DNA of 64,000 bases. Origin: Phoronis australis (taxonomy: Eukaryota; Phoronida; Phoronidae). The stretch lies in contig NMRA01000104.1 of the NCBI GenBank assembly GCA_002633005.1, positions 806,841 to 870,840 of the forward strand, in the 5' to 3' direction. A model generated the notes under the pieces. The model saw only the letters and a list, made by a program, of their open reading frames with translations. It did not search any database and was not told the DNA's origin. Numbering within the stretch: position 1 is the first letter of the stretch; each line of letters starts with the position of its first letter. A program made the translations under genes and the position numbers. Positions 13,001-22,772 of this stretch are shown one piece after another.

Positions 13001-16000
13001 TTGATATATGGTTAAAACGCCGATATGGTCAGTGCCTCGATTTCGTCCATTCTACTACGATTGGGTCCCTTTCGGCCAGTAATGCGTTGCCTCGCCAGCA
13101 AATGAATGTATCGCATTAAAAATGCGCATGACAAGCTTGCAAACAAATACCATTAAGATGGCGGTGTCTACGCGTGCTCTTAAGAAAGTTTTATCTTTGA
13201 CCTACTCTACACAAGATTCGATAATTGTTTAGCAATACCTTTATAATTGATTGATAACGTAAAGATACAGACGAAAACTGTGGTACTTTGTAAAGCATAT
13301 GAACTGCAAGGGAAACAGTCTACAGCTGTTAACAGACTTGGAAAATTGATAAGTAAGAATTGCCTATGAGAATTTTTAAAGCAAAAAACAGCTTTCGTAT
13401 GTATTTATTGACTGATGTAAATCAATCAGTCAATCAAATTTAAGGAGTGTGTACCTCCGCTTCCACCGCCGCTGTTTCCGGTGCCAATCGCATCTGCTCC
13501 ACTGGCAGAAATGAGTCCATCGATTTCCAGTTTTGTCCGAGAGACAACATGGATCACACCGCCTCCACCACCAGCCGCAATCCCTCCGCCGCCACTTCCG
13601 CTGTCAAGAGGGGTCGATGTCGTACCATATGGCAGAGCCTGAGTGGCGGTCAAGAACCTGTTGCCCGGAGCACCTCCGCGGCCGCCATAGCTAGCTGTTG
13701 GAGATACGAAGTAAAATAATGTCAGCGTGTTTTAATGTTTGTTCTGAAAGAACAACGAAAAAAAGTTATTTATAATATATGTCGAGACTACAATATCAGA
13801 TAGTCTCAAGCGGAAACAGTTTTCATTCCAGACATCCTAATGTAGAACAAGAACAACTTTGCCTATCATGGGAGGTGCACCATGGGGGACTGGGGGCTAT
13901 AGCCCCCACTCATTTCAGCACTGAAATAAGTAGGGGCTATAGCCTCTCAGTCCCCCATGGTGCGCCGCCCATGGTGCCATGGGTGGCGCACCATAGGAGT
14001 CTGGAAGCTATAGCCCCTACTTATTTCAGTGGTTCGCAGGGCATGATATAATCTCGTGTTGGGCTATCAATAACCTACGAAGTGTTAAAGAAAATAAACT
14101 TTTACAGCCCACAAAACGCAAAAGTTCTTTTCTCCACTCTCTGCGAATGTATAACAGTTATTTATTCCGTTTAATCTGTATATGGCAGAGCTGCAAACTG
14201 TAATGGTTTTTGCATCCTTATGAATAGCATGTTACTCTGAGGTGGACGACGCCTTTTAAGGGTATTTAAGACACTAGAAAAAGGTCCAAATTTCGGTATC
14301 GTCGAAACATCATGTCTCCGAAATAGCTGATGGAATTCATACGAAACTTTCAGATAATATACTTAATTCATAATTTCCAAAACGCTGTCAGGAATTGATT
14401 TTAAAATGATCTATTTTTGCTTGAGGGCTATCAAAAATACGACTCGTATGATTTTCATGAAAGACCTCAACAGCTGCACAAAACTAAAACGACATAATAA
14501 TTAAGACAACCTTATCAGCCATTTCAAATAAAATTTGACCATGTTATTGAAATCGCTGTGTAGCTATCAGACTACCTTCACTTTGCTAATTTTACTCAAA
14601 AAACGGGGCTATGTGACTCAGTTGACTACCGAGTAGTAAAAAAATCAGAAAATCAATTTTGCAGGCTTATTAGTTTACGACCACATGTGAAGTTGTAGGT
14701 ATTTGGCTAAATACATGGACTTGTTGACGTGGTCCTGTGTAACCATAAACTAACGACCAAAAGATGAGCATGAATGTTTATTCAGATAACGAGTTTCTAC
14801 GAAGTAGTAATCTATGTTTCAACCGAGCCAGACTTTTAGGTATGACGTCACTTCCGCCAAGCCCGCATTAACTCAAAGACTACAATTCTAGTGGCTGATT
14901 TTGACGTTACCACTGGGCTGGATTTGCACCCTAACTTAAGGAAACTGAAAAAAGGCATAACTGACAGAAAGCATACTCCATGGGGTTTCTCAAAGATCAA
15001 GAAATTCAACAAACCCATGTGTATTTGCCGTGCCACGTCCACCTGAAATTTTTGAGATGCCAAGAATGACCCAAAATTGAGGTTTTTGACCTTTTTGTAC
15101 TTAAAAATACAAATTTACAACTGCCCTGCTGCAAGAGCGGAGACAAGAATCCGAATGCTCTTGCACTCTAGATTCCAGAAATTTAAGTTAAAAAATGTAA
15201 TTGCAAACCACTTTTTTGACAATTTCTATTTTTCTGAAGGTAAGCCTACCTGGATTCTCGCCAAAAATTTAACACTGAACAAGGCTGTTCTTTGAAAATG
15301 GCGACATTTCCGGATCCAGGTAGGCAAGAACAAGGGCCAAACTTCTGGAATCCATTTACTTAAAACAACTGCAAGGAACTACTGACTATAGACTACCATT
15401 CGTGGCGTAGCTACAAAGGCCCAAACCGTGGCCTTAGTTAGCCCTTTTGAAATGCCTTCGGTTCAGCCAAAATGCATTATCAATGGCAAGCGCATTTTTG
15501 ATCGAACTCAGCATCGTCCATCTCGCATTTTAAATGGAATTAAACAAAAGAAAGTAAGATGGTGAACGAAGAATTGGCGAACTGCGCATGCACTGTACGA
15601 TCGAAGCGAACTGATGGAGTGAGTGCACGAAGGGAGTTAACGTTTGCATGAAGGCGTGTGTTGAAAAACCTCGCGAAACGATGGTTTTTTACCAGTTGTA
15701 GACTTCTGGAAAACACTGACGTTTGAATACATACATATGTTTGTGTATCTGCTGAAGTCCTCTTGCAACCTATTATGCATTGTAACCTGTCCACTCAACG
15801 CTATTCTAAAGCAGCAAAATGCTATTAAGCAAGCTGAGGGCACCACTCTCCTAGCCGGAGAAAACGTTAAAAGGCTTCACGGTTGTTGTTCACATCGGAC
15901 GATTAACTCGGCCGAGTTAATCGTCCGATGTGAACAACAACCAGAAAATTCTGGTGCGTTGACATTCTTGCCGAGAATACTAATATTCTGGAAAGTCAGC

Positions 16001-19000
16001 TTGGCTGGAAGAGTCTAAAAATCACTGGAATGTAGGCTTCTCACGATAAGGAAGCAAATGTGAAAGCGGTGTGTACCGCCTTCAAATGTGGAATTTTTAT
16101 ATGAAGGAAGTAGTCAGGTAAAACGTTCGCAGTATGAGCGTTATAAAGGTAACTTATTTGCTGCCGTACGAGTGAATTAGTGCAACATTTAGTGCAAAAT
16201 GTCATTCTGGTCAATCACACGCGACCAATATGGATGAGCAGAGCAGAATCACAAATCACATGATTGAAATGCACGCTTCTCATGATAAAAAGGAAATCAC
16301 ACACCTGACGAGCATTCATATGCGATATTTTCAGACGGCGGATCAGACAGCCTAATGGCCTTTGTCATCGGTCGGCATGTGAAAATTGCATTACTTTCAA
16401 TGAGCAAGTATGAAGTAGAGGGCCGATTTGAAAATATCACAAGCCCGTTCTCCCGGTACAGCAGAGCAGTGGGGCCCCTACCACCACAGATACACCTAAC
16501 AAGAAAACGCAATTAAATATCAACACGCTCACATGCTACGTTCACGTGTATTTATTGGTAGGAACACCGTTACTCCAACGCGTTCACATGCTACGCTCAA
16601 GTAATTTTATTGGTAGGAACACCGGTACTCCAACGCGTTCACATGCTACCTTCACGTGTATTTACTGGTAGGAACACCGGTACTCCAACGCGTTCACATG
16701 CTACGTCCAAGTAATTTTATTGGTAGGAACACGGGTACTCAAACGCGTTCACATGCTATGTCCAAGTAATTTTATTGGTAGGAACACCGGTACTCCGGTA
16801 CTCCAACGCGTTCACATACTACGTTCACGTGTATTTATTGACAGGCCTACCGGTACTCATACAATAGTGCAATCAAAAATTAAACAACACAAAGTGTGCC
16901 ATTCAAAACAAATATTCAGCAAAGAAATGCTACTCATTTGGTTGGCCATGAACCTCGCATGCAGAAATGATACTTGTCAACTAACTTTTAGAAGGACAGT
17001 CCAGCTTTTTGAATTTGCGTACAGCGTCCCGCTACACCATCAGAATGTCTTGCTTTTTCAGTTGACATACGCGCCTATATTATTTATATTCTTACGACAA
17101 GTGGATGCAAATTTCAGTGCTTATCCTTACACCTTTTCGCCGTTCTATTTTACCTAAAAGCACCATCATCATGAAGCTTCTGGATGTTCCGGTGGACGTT
17201 TTCACCTCAGGGGGTATCCTAGATCCAGATGTAGGCCTACCGCTTTTTCTTAATGAAATAATGGAAACTACGAAAATGGGAAATGATCTGGAATGATATT
17301 ACCTAGGTGTGCCCTCTATTGACCCAAAACACTTGCGAAATATTTGCGGCCTGAAATCTTCGTTTCATAATTCAAAATGCCGATATAAGCGACTAATCAC
17401 TTCAGTGGCAGCCATTTTCCAAGGGTGCACTGGTAGTGACGTCATCAACATTTAAAGCACCATTAAGACCGAGCTTACTGTCAAAATACACAAAGTTTGA
17501 TTTGGGCCACTTTCTGTCATAAAACTGATTTTATCGGATTTTATAGTCAGATAGTAAATGACTTATTGGTTTGCATAATGTTAAATACTTCGTTATTCTT
17601 TTGAGACCGCATAAAACGACACGTTAAATTATAGACTGGTCTCAAGCAATAACGAACAGCCAGTTTTCGGAAGCCCTGAAGTCAACTCTAATTTGACTAA
17701 GGAATACCAAATTCATAATTGTAAATGGCCTCAATCAAAAGTTGCTTTTTTGTGATGGAAGTTGGGTTAATAGCTGACATAAGAATGTGGTCACGAGTCA
17801 ACCTGGGTACTCTGACAAATCAGTATTGTATACCGATTATGATCAGATAAAAAGTAATAACACCGGATAAAAATGCGGTCTTTATTCTATGCCGTCTAGT
17901 GTTGCTTTGACATTTAAATTTGATAAAAAAACGTCCTGTCGTCTACTGCAACTGAACAATAGCTGGAGTCGCGTGTTGTCCAAACAACACAGTTGAAACT
18001 GCGCAATTCTTTTATCACAGAAGTAGATCGGCTAGAGGTAAATGCAGAAGGGCATCACCCGCAACATCTGTGGTTTGAATTACCTTATAGTGACTTTTTG
18101 AAATTTTTTGTGTCCTATCTACCTAATATAATTACTTTTATTTATTTGAACTTGCCGGAAACGGTCACGCTGCATATTTTCTAAATAAAATCGAAATTGA
18201 AACCTTTGGAAAGTGAGAAAAGGTTATTTTATTTTAGTGTCTGTACCCAACGGCTTGAAATCGTTTTAGCCAGTGTTCATAAACACTATTACCAACAAAG
18301 CGAAATGCTCATGCTATAAACCTTTAAAGAGGTATTCTCACCGAGAAAAGAAATTTTACAAAAGTTAGTAATAGCGCGCATTCGAATCCATTAACTCCGA
18401 AACGGCAGCCGAACGTTATGCCGCTGAGCCAAATCCCATGATTAGTCCAACTTCAAGCTTATTCAAATGTCAAAGACCCCCGGCCTTGGTTTCAGCAAAT
18501 GTCTGGTGGACAATGGCAAGAATTGGCGATTAGTAATAAATCACAAAAAACGGATTTTGGAGTTTCATAGCTCTGATTAAATTCATTAACTCCAAGAAGC
18601 CTATCCCATTCAACAATAAGCACAAAATCCCATTTTTGGCCTCGATAATGTTCCTTTAAAAAATTTCCTTCATCTATTTTCATGTTTGGTTTTCTTATTA
18701 GTATCTGATCGTGCTAGCCTGTTTTTCTAAAAGCTGTTAATCTCATTGCTATTTGATATGGTTTTCACTGAGAACACTTGAGAAAAATTATTGTGTGAAA
18801 ATTAGCGTATTGTGAAAGCATATCATGGTGGAAGTGATCAGGAAAGGTGCACGCGCATTCGCTGAACTAAAAGAGAAATAAAAAGTGACGATTCTTATAT
18901 TTAAACATGCAATACGTATAAGTAGTTTTTATCCTTGGATATAACTATGTCAGTCACAATGCCAGTAGTTGCGATCATCCCAATCTAGTCAGTCCCAGTT

Positions 19001-19435
19001 AAACATTTATCTTTATCTATACGACACACGCTGTCGCTCGCCCTAACCTTCAAGTGGTTAGGGACACGAGTGAAACGAAATGTTTGAGAATGTTATGGTA
19101 GACTATGCCTTACCCCCACTACCGTCTGTCGTTCCAGCACCGGGTCCTTGACCTCGAAGGTGACCCCGTCCATTACTGTCCAGTCGACCAGTGGACTGTA
19201 TCGTTATGCTCTGTCCTTCGAGGCTTGCGTACTCGCCTGTCGCTGGTGATGTCTGAAACACCAGCGTGCCGGCAATGACAACATTACCAGCATAGGTGTG
19301 TTTACCAGGTGACAAGGCACATGTCACGCCGTGTGCTACTGTCAAAGAGTCACCTGAGGGACACGGGTTGAGCTGCCCTGCACCTCCTGGCAGAAATATG
19401 AACAGTAAAACACTCGTGATAATCAAAGAGTCCAT
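1..19435 (-). CDS. Giant secreted glycine-rich beta-solenoid protein with embedded discoidin domain (3' partial)
   Basis: I rebuilt this multi-exon gene from splice signals and phase; it runs off the left edge. The ten coding exons total about 1,575 residues with no internal stop. Order: signal peptide (1-21), Cys-containing N-terminal segment, glycine-rich region with GGGSGG-type loops (about 95-242), F5/8 type C domain (243-388), a Ser/Thr microexon (389-398), return of the glycine-rich fold (399-442), then beta-strand repeats of about 100 residues rich in G-x-L/V-x-V and N-glycosylation sequons (443 onward). No membrane segment is seen in the window. It is probably an extracellular matrix or cell-surface protein; discoidin domains usually bind carbohydrate, lipid or protein ligands. 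Most junctions are phase 1, typical of extracellular modules. I recognise no named family, and function is unknown. Extra exons inside the large introns cannot be excluded. Confidence 0.82.
1348..2174 (-). CDS. Giant gene, exon 9: approximately 100-residue repeats
   Basis: The acceptor is TTTGTTTCAG (phase 1) and the donor is a consensus GTAAGT (phase 0). The exon encodes repeat units marked by a G-x-F/V-x-x-D strand, an H-S-x-x-x-x-G-x-F strand and a later L-x-G-R/L turn. Spacing from TFELDAAR to SVSLDTDS is about 101 residues, and from there to AVIFDSKQ about 98. The same unit continues into the next exon. Confidence 0.88.
2495..3994 (-). CDS. Giant gene, exon 8: 1,500-bp beta-solenoid exon
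   Basis: A single open exon of exactly 500 codons, phase 1-1, with acceptor TCGTTTACAG and donor AAAG|GTGGAG. It encodes repeated short strands separated by G-x-L/F turns, such as VEINGVFTAKDLSI, VTINGRFKPKGSLSF, VEVSGVFQTKNDIKF and LRVSGTMTANKLSL, with several N-x-S/T sequons. The regular hydrophobic-polar alternation and periodic glycines suggest a right-handed beta-helix or solenoid. No catalytic motif is recognised. Confidence 0.88.
4887..4887. other. Single-N assembly gap
   Basis: One ambiguous base inside the intron between giant-gene exons 7 and 8. No duplicated flank was noticed here, unlike the Ns at 27618 and 56875. Confidence 0.7.
5107..5238 (-). CDS. Giant gene, exon 7: end of glycine-rich domain
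   Basis: This 132-bp exon is phase 1-1. It starts after CACCAG and reads ESGGPGTIYFNNVQDE, then TGRIIIANMGQEVNIPQ. The GGPGTIYF...IIIANMGQ pattern is the natural close of the glycine-rich fold. The donor is either GTTCGT (end 5107) or GTGGTT (end 5110); both keep phase 1 and join to AVASVYDSLPHLDSIWL of the next exon. Confidence 0.8.
6107..6136 (-). CDS. Giant gene, exon 6: 30-bp microexon
   Basis: The microexon is exactly ten codons, with acceptor ATCATTTCAG and donor CAG|GTAGGA, phase 1-1. It encodes STVNSPSTT plus split glycines, a Ser/Thr/Pro linker suited to O-glycosylation. It separates the discoidin domain from the resuming glycine-rich fold. Neighbouring phases match on both sides. 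It is too short for ordinary ORF detection, so only the splice signals and phase fit support it. Confidence 0.7.
6330..6495 (-). CDS. Giant gene, exon 5: discoidin domain, C-terminal part
   Basis: This exon runs from phase 0 to phase 1, with acceptor TATATTACAG and donor GTACGC. It completes the discoidin domain: VTNFAANSDDSTVVTVRLP, then the typical C-terminal strands ATALRIYPTAYNGFVAMKAQFKGYIP, corresponding to the ARYVRI.P..W.G...LR.EL.G pattern of the family. The final Cys common in the family is not evident. Confidence 0.86.
7067..7338 (-). CDS. Giant gene, exon 4: discoidin (F5/8 type C) domain, N-terminal part
   Basis: The exon encodes the first two-thirds of an F5/8C-like domain: a VILSSLRASS start, SQYWSP, YLEVTFQRAHYITAILTKGA (the central strand usually WLQVDLG..) and YVVYKNATSGQWTNFK. 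The donor is AAG|GTATGC, phase 0. The acceptor is uncertain: the AG after a good pyrimidine tract gives 7338, and an alternative AG gives 7356; both are phase 1. The lower end is firm because the reading continues into exon 5 as expected for the domain. Confidence 0.82.
7357..9300. other. Intronic stretch without recognised features
   Basis: Part of the large intron between giant-gene exons 3 and 4. I found no exon with convincing splice sites and no clear repeat here. The short open frames lack coding character. Confidence 0.5.
9308..10520 (+). repeat. Higher-order tandem repeat carrying CTCF-like motifs
   Basis: Eight plus-strand motifs resembling CCACTAGGKGGCGC begin at 9311, 9426, 9568, 9707, 9852, 9998, 10136 and 10280, mostly 138-146 bp apart. 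Three subtypes recur in the same order. Type 1 (TGGCCACTAGGTGGCGC) is at 9311, 9707 and 10136; type 2 (TTGCCACTAGGGGGCAC) at 9426, 9852 and 10280; type 3 (CTGCCACTAGGAGGCGC) at 9568 and 9998. This is a three-monomer higher-order unit of about 400-430 bp. Flanking sequence, such as the phrase about 'gtttaggagat', repeats with it. The array ends near a GC-rich stretch with repeated CGGACGC at 10403-10432. Confidence 0.85.
10800..11260 (+). repeat. Degenerate outliers of the CTCF-motif repeat
   Basis: A good motif (CCCACTAGGGGGCGC) sits at 10836-10850, and weaker relatives lie near 11034 and 11220. A second copy of the 'gcagcggacgcc' tail of the main array is near 11157. These look like decayed monomers outside the main block. 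Confidence 0.55.
11920..12130. repeat. CTATC/GATAG-rich segment
   Basis: Many TCTATC and GATAG words cluster here, including two CTATCGATAG palindromes near 12022 and 12041. It looks like a degenerate simple repeat; a regulatory role is only a possibility. Confidence 0.4.
12250..12414 (-). CDS. Giant gene, exon 3: glycine-rich segment
   Basis: This 165-bp exon is phase 1-1, with acceptor ATCAATTACAG and donor GTAGGT. It continues the previous exon as GGGSGGSIMLQCGEIRGSG, then a GGRGAGKGGGGAGGRI loop and a strand ending TLAYGGQS. If joined directly to the exon at 5107-5238 it would read YGGQSGESGGPGTIYF, a seamless glycine-rich continuation. That is the main evidence that the discoidin exons between them are an inserted cassette. 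Confidence 0.85.
13455..13694 (-). CDS. Giant gene, exon 2: glycine-rich segment
   Basis: This 240-bp exon is phase 1 at both ends. Its acceptor follows a pyrimidine-rich stretch ending CTCCAACAG and its donor is GTACAC. It encodes SYGGRGGAPGN, a Gly/Ser linker, a strand segment (VIHVVSRTKLEIDGLISASG) and a final GNSGGGSG. The glycine loops alternating with hydrophobic strands suggest a beta-solenoid with glycine-rich turns. Confidence 0.85.
13871..14045. repeat. Dyad repeat cluster with GCTATAGC core (three units)
   Basis: Units begin with GGTGCACCAT or GGCGCACCAT, carry a GGGGCTATAGCCCC-like palindrome and end TTATTTCAGTG. The first two are head-to-head, forming a roughly 90-bp inverted repeat around GCAC; the third is direct. 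The same unit recurs at 61141-61300. Confidence 0.75.
14270..14720 (+). repeat. Dispersed repeat R1, copy 1
   Basis: AT-rich interspersed repeat recognised by the phrases 'tctccgaaatagctga', 'gaaactttcagataatat', 'aaataaaatttgaccatg' and a terminal 'gtatttggctaaata'. Related copies are at 30950, 31400 and 48590. No coding capacity is seen. Confidence 0.55.
15881..15942. repeat. Perfect 62-bp palindrome without spacer
   Basis: The 31 bases at 15881-15911, ending GATTAACTCGG, are followed at once by their exact reverse complement at 15912-15942, beginning CCGAGTTAATC. No base mismatches and no loop are present. It could be a foldback element remnant or an extrusion-prone cruciform. Confidence 0.9.
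16522..16860 (+). repeat. 55-bp tandem repeat, six units of two subtypes
   Basis: Units start at 16522, 16577, 16632, 16687, 16742 and 16805; each begins close to AACGCGTTCACATGCTA and ends GGTAGGAACACCGGTACTCC. Two variants of the middle occur: A (TTCACGTGTATTTATTGG) and B (TCCAAGTAATTTTATTGG), in the order A B A B B A. An 8-bp duplication lengthens the spacing before the last unit. Confidence 0.9.
18370..18437 (-). repeat. tRNA-like SINE head or tRNA pseudogene
   Basis: On the minus strand there is an A-box match TGGCTCAGCGGC (18420-18431) and a B-box-like GGATTCGAATGC (18378-18389), at tRNA-like spacing. The T stem and acceptor stem do not pair well, so this is not a functional tRNA. No SINE tail was identified. 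Confidence 0.45.
19114..19435 (-). CDS. Giant gene, exon 1: start codon and signal peptide
   Basis: The chosen start, ATG at 19435, is followed by a clear signal peptide: MDS, a run of Ile/Leu/Val/Phe, then small residues GGAGQ before LNPCPSG. An in-frame upstream ATG at 19480 would put a polar stretch before the hydrophobic core, so the internal ATG is preferred. The exon has two nearby cysteines and a beta-strand pattern (GNVVIAGTLVF, SITIQSTGRL), then begins the glycine-rich part. The donor is GTAAGG at 19113, phase 1. Joining to exon 2 gives GSGASYGGRGG, which fits the flanking composition. Confidence 0.85.
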
Positions 19436-20860
19436 TTTTCTATTGCATGTTGCTAGTTCATACCAAGACACACCGAACACGTTCGATGTTTACGTCGCGC
19501 TGTGCAAGATGACCCACCAGTCTCATTGTTCAATGACTTTATCGGGACGAATAGTGTACACATGTACGTCACACCATGAGGTACACGTACCCGTAATCTG
19601 TGACCCGATTTCGGTTTATGATTGGTGGTATATTTGAAGGCCACGGGCAATCCCATTCTGTGTGCGCAGACTCATCACATTCTTGTATTTTGATCTGACA
19701 CGACTTCTATCAGGTCTGTCAAAAAGGAAATAACTGAGTGGGATTGGATTGAGAACATTGATGTGAATTTTTTTCATTTTATGCGTATCTTCATGACTGG
19801 TAAGGCTATAAGCCTTCCAATGATGTATTAACTATTGTTCCAACCCTTCGGATTTTTTTTGTGCAGCGACCAACAAACTTCACATCAACAGCCTGACTGT
19901 GTTTGTTTTGTTCATTGTCCCAGTGAAATGGTGCAATTACTTTGACAAGTGGCTTTTGTCCTTTGCAAGTTTTCACTGTGTATTCGTCAGCAGGTTGTAA
20001 GGTGCATCCAAACAATTTTTTTTTCGTCAGATTTTCGAGCGATTTTTATGACTGACTTGGAGCCTACTTTTGCCATTAATATTTTCTTCGCGTGGACGGC
20101 CCTCCAACTTTGACCACGTCCTCAAAAAACCTGGCGACAAAATCGAACGGGAGTCGGATGTGTTGGATTTTTAGACAAAAGTGATTAAAAACGTGATTGA
20201 CATGTGACCAGAAAGGTCACGTGATATGCGATGACCAAAATAGGGAACAGGAAGGTATGTTTGCGTTTGGAAAATGCTGGTATCTAGGAGAGACTTCACT
20301 GTTGATTGCAATTTGGAAGTCAGGAGAACCGGCTGTACAACACAAAGCTTGCAGGTTAGGACAGAAACAATCACGCGTCCTTTATTCAGGGCTAGCCCTA
20401 CGGGTCGTAAACACTGTCAACTTAAGGATGTTTTTTGTTGCCAGCTTACTACTGCCTTTAGCGTCAGCTGTTAGCTACATTCCTTTCAATTCAAGTTCAG
20501 TTCTTACTGTCGTTTTGCAGAATTATATAAAGCTACTTGTGCAAGAAATCGGGTATTTTTTGTCGTGATTAACTCGAGCCTCGGCCGAGAACCGTTTGAT
20601 GCAATTGGCAAGATTAGCAAACGAATACAGTACCATGGTAAGGTTTTCCTTTTTACGTAAGATTAATGTGAACTCTGAAAGCAAATTTGATCTGCATATT
20701 GATCAGCAAGTGACTTTCCAGTGAGCAGACGCACGGCGATTGACCGCCGAGACACGGAACAGCGGGCTATGATTTGTGCAGATTATGTAGTTACATGAAT
20801 AAACCCACGAGTAGCCAATACTTCGGGGCCATTAAGTTTTAATAGTGACTAATCATACCT
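19436..20860. other. Upstream region of the giant gene
   Basis: This should contain the promoter and 5' UTR of the gene starting at 19435. I see no TATA box or other element I would defend, and no convincing coding exon on either strand. Confidence 0.4.
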
Positions 20861-20864
20861 TCAT

Positions 20865-21730
20865 ATTAATCGTTGGGGGTATATTGACCGCTGCGATGGT
20901 TTTGCTGCAAAAACTGTGATTCAATCTTGCGTCAGCTTTCGGCGCCATGAAATACTGCATCACCTATTGGTCAGTTTTTTCTTCCCCGATTCTTGAATGA
21001 AATGTTCTCTTTCACGAGGTTGTGTATATATCACAAAATATTATCGGAACTGGTTTCATTTTGTTACAAGTTTTTAGTATTTTTTGCTGCGAAGCTGTCA
21101 TTATCTACCAAGAGGTGTCGCCAAATGTTAGGATACGACACGTGCGCGTGTTACAAGCGCACTATTTTCAAAACAACGACAGGCTTTTCTTTGTTATAAA
21201 AGGCGGTAAATTAGTCAAGAAAATGACGTTTATTTGATTATTTTTCACTTAAACGGCTGCAATGGGCAAGATCTGCAAAATCTGGGAGTCAACCGACACT
21301 CACTTTGTCTGTTACAGCAGTGTAAGTGAAAAACAATCTAACAAACGCTATTTTCTTGACTAATTACGCATTTTGTAACAAAGAAAAGTATGTCGTCGTT
21401 TTGAAAACAATACGCTTGTGACACACGCCGTATCCTAAATTTTTGCGACATCTCTCGAGAGAGGATGACAGCTTTGCAGCTGCAAAATTTGCTGGCCTCA
21501 AAATTCTAAAAAAATGCAATGAAGTGAAACTAGTTCCGATAATTTATTGTGACATGCACGCAACCTCGTGAAAGAACAACAGTTGATCGGCGAATAAAGA
21601 AACTGGCCAATAGGTGATGCAATATATCATGGCGCCGAAAGCCGACGCAAAAGATCGCACCACAATTTTAGCAGCAGAATAACGGTAAAACGCCAGTTTT
21701 CCCATCACCACTAAATGATTTAGTGTACTC
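20865..21730. repeat. Diverged long foldback (inverted repeat)
   Basis: The segment from about 20925 to 21256 recurs in inverted orientation at about 21325-21665, with weaker similarity extending outward on both sides. Matching landmarks are TTTCGGCGCCATGA, CATCACCTATTGG, TTTCACGAGGTTG, TTATCGGAACT and TTAGTCAAGAAAAT. The arms are clearly diverged (indels and substitutions), so this is an old foldback transposon or inverted duplication rather than an assembly error. Confidence 0.75.
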
Positions 21731-21870
21731 AAGTAATAGTGTAATTTTTAATGACACTAAATTTGTGTCAGATTTTATCTGGTCAATTTTTTACCCGCAT
21801 CGGCGGAAAGCTGTGTATTTAGTATACAGCTTTGCGCCAAGGCTAATGTACCGACTACTAAGTTTCGTAC

Positions 21871-21984
21871 TTTATCACATTTGCTTTCTGTCTCGGGCGA
21901 GTAGTAGGCTTATTCTTATATTAACAATTTATCACGATTGCTTTCTATCTCGGGCGAGCAGTAGGCTTATTCTTATGTTAATAT
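21871..21984 (+). repeat. 57-bp direct duplication
   Basis: Two adjacent 57-bp copies start at 21871 and 21928, sharing GCTTTCTRTCTCGGGCGAG and GTAGGCTTATTCTTAT. They differ at a few positions. No function is apparent. Confidence 0.8.
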
Positions 21985-22620
21985 TTACTATTAAAAACTC
22001 GTATAAAGTTGGGGTTGTGCCAAACAAAGAATATGTTTCAGTCGTGTCAGTGCATAAACTTGTAGCTCTATAGACGCTTTAAAATGCTGTGTTGGGCCAT
22101 TAGCCAATACTCAGCTCTAAACAGAGTTGATGGTCCACTGGAGGGCTTTTCACCACTTGGTGAAATGGATATGTTCTGCAGTGATTAGTTGGGTTCATGT
22201 GCAAAATGAATGTTAATGCAAATAAATGGTCGATGTTTTAATTATCTGTTCAGTAATAACTTCTGAAATAGTCACGTAAATGTTCCGATGTTTTAGTTCA
22301 TTAGTTCACCAGTAGGTTGAAAAATGCAATGGCGGAGTGACGAGCGAAATGTATTTCCCACCTTTGAGTGATTAAGTTCTTTCGAAGGGCTTGATTTCCG
22401 TGCAGTTATATCCGCCGTATTAATTCTGGAAATAAATATATTTGCGCGATGTCAATTTCGTCTAGTGCGGGTTAATGTTTGACGTGCAATTCGTGTGATG
22501 TGTATGGCACTTGATTATATACTTTCACTGTGCGGACTTCCAATCCTGTTTAAGGGTTGGTTTACCGACTAATTGAGCCATGTCATGCACCAAAAACACT
22601 CCACGAGGTCTTCTACTCAC

Positions 22621-22772
22621 GTCCGCAATGTAGTCGTTTCATCGTCGTCAACTTTGCTATTCAGATCCCCATATCCGTTACGGGTGATCGAGCCCGGCGG
22701 TTTCCTTGCCATCGCAAGCATTAAATTCATGGCACTGATAGTAGGACGATATGAGCTACAAGGGCGCGCCAT
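22621..22772 (-). CDS. Candidate first coding exon of an unidentified gene
   Basis: On the minus strand, ATG at 22772 opens a 50-codon frame ending at a strong GTGAGT donor (phase 2). The peptide starts MARPCSSYRPTISAMN and ends NSKVDDDETTTLRT. The region is richer in CpG than its surroundings. I could not find the following exon, and the peptide is not recognised. It could be an alternative first exon, a decayed gene or chance. Confidence 0.3.

Noticed and set aside
16720-17157. 145-residue open frame over the 55-bp repeat
   Set aside because: The frame is created by the tandem repeat and has no domain or splice support.
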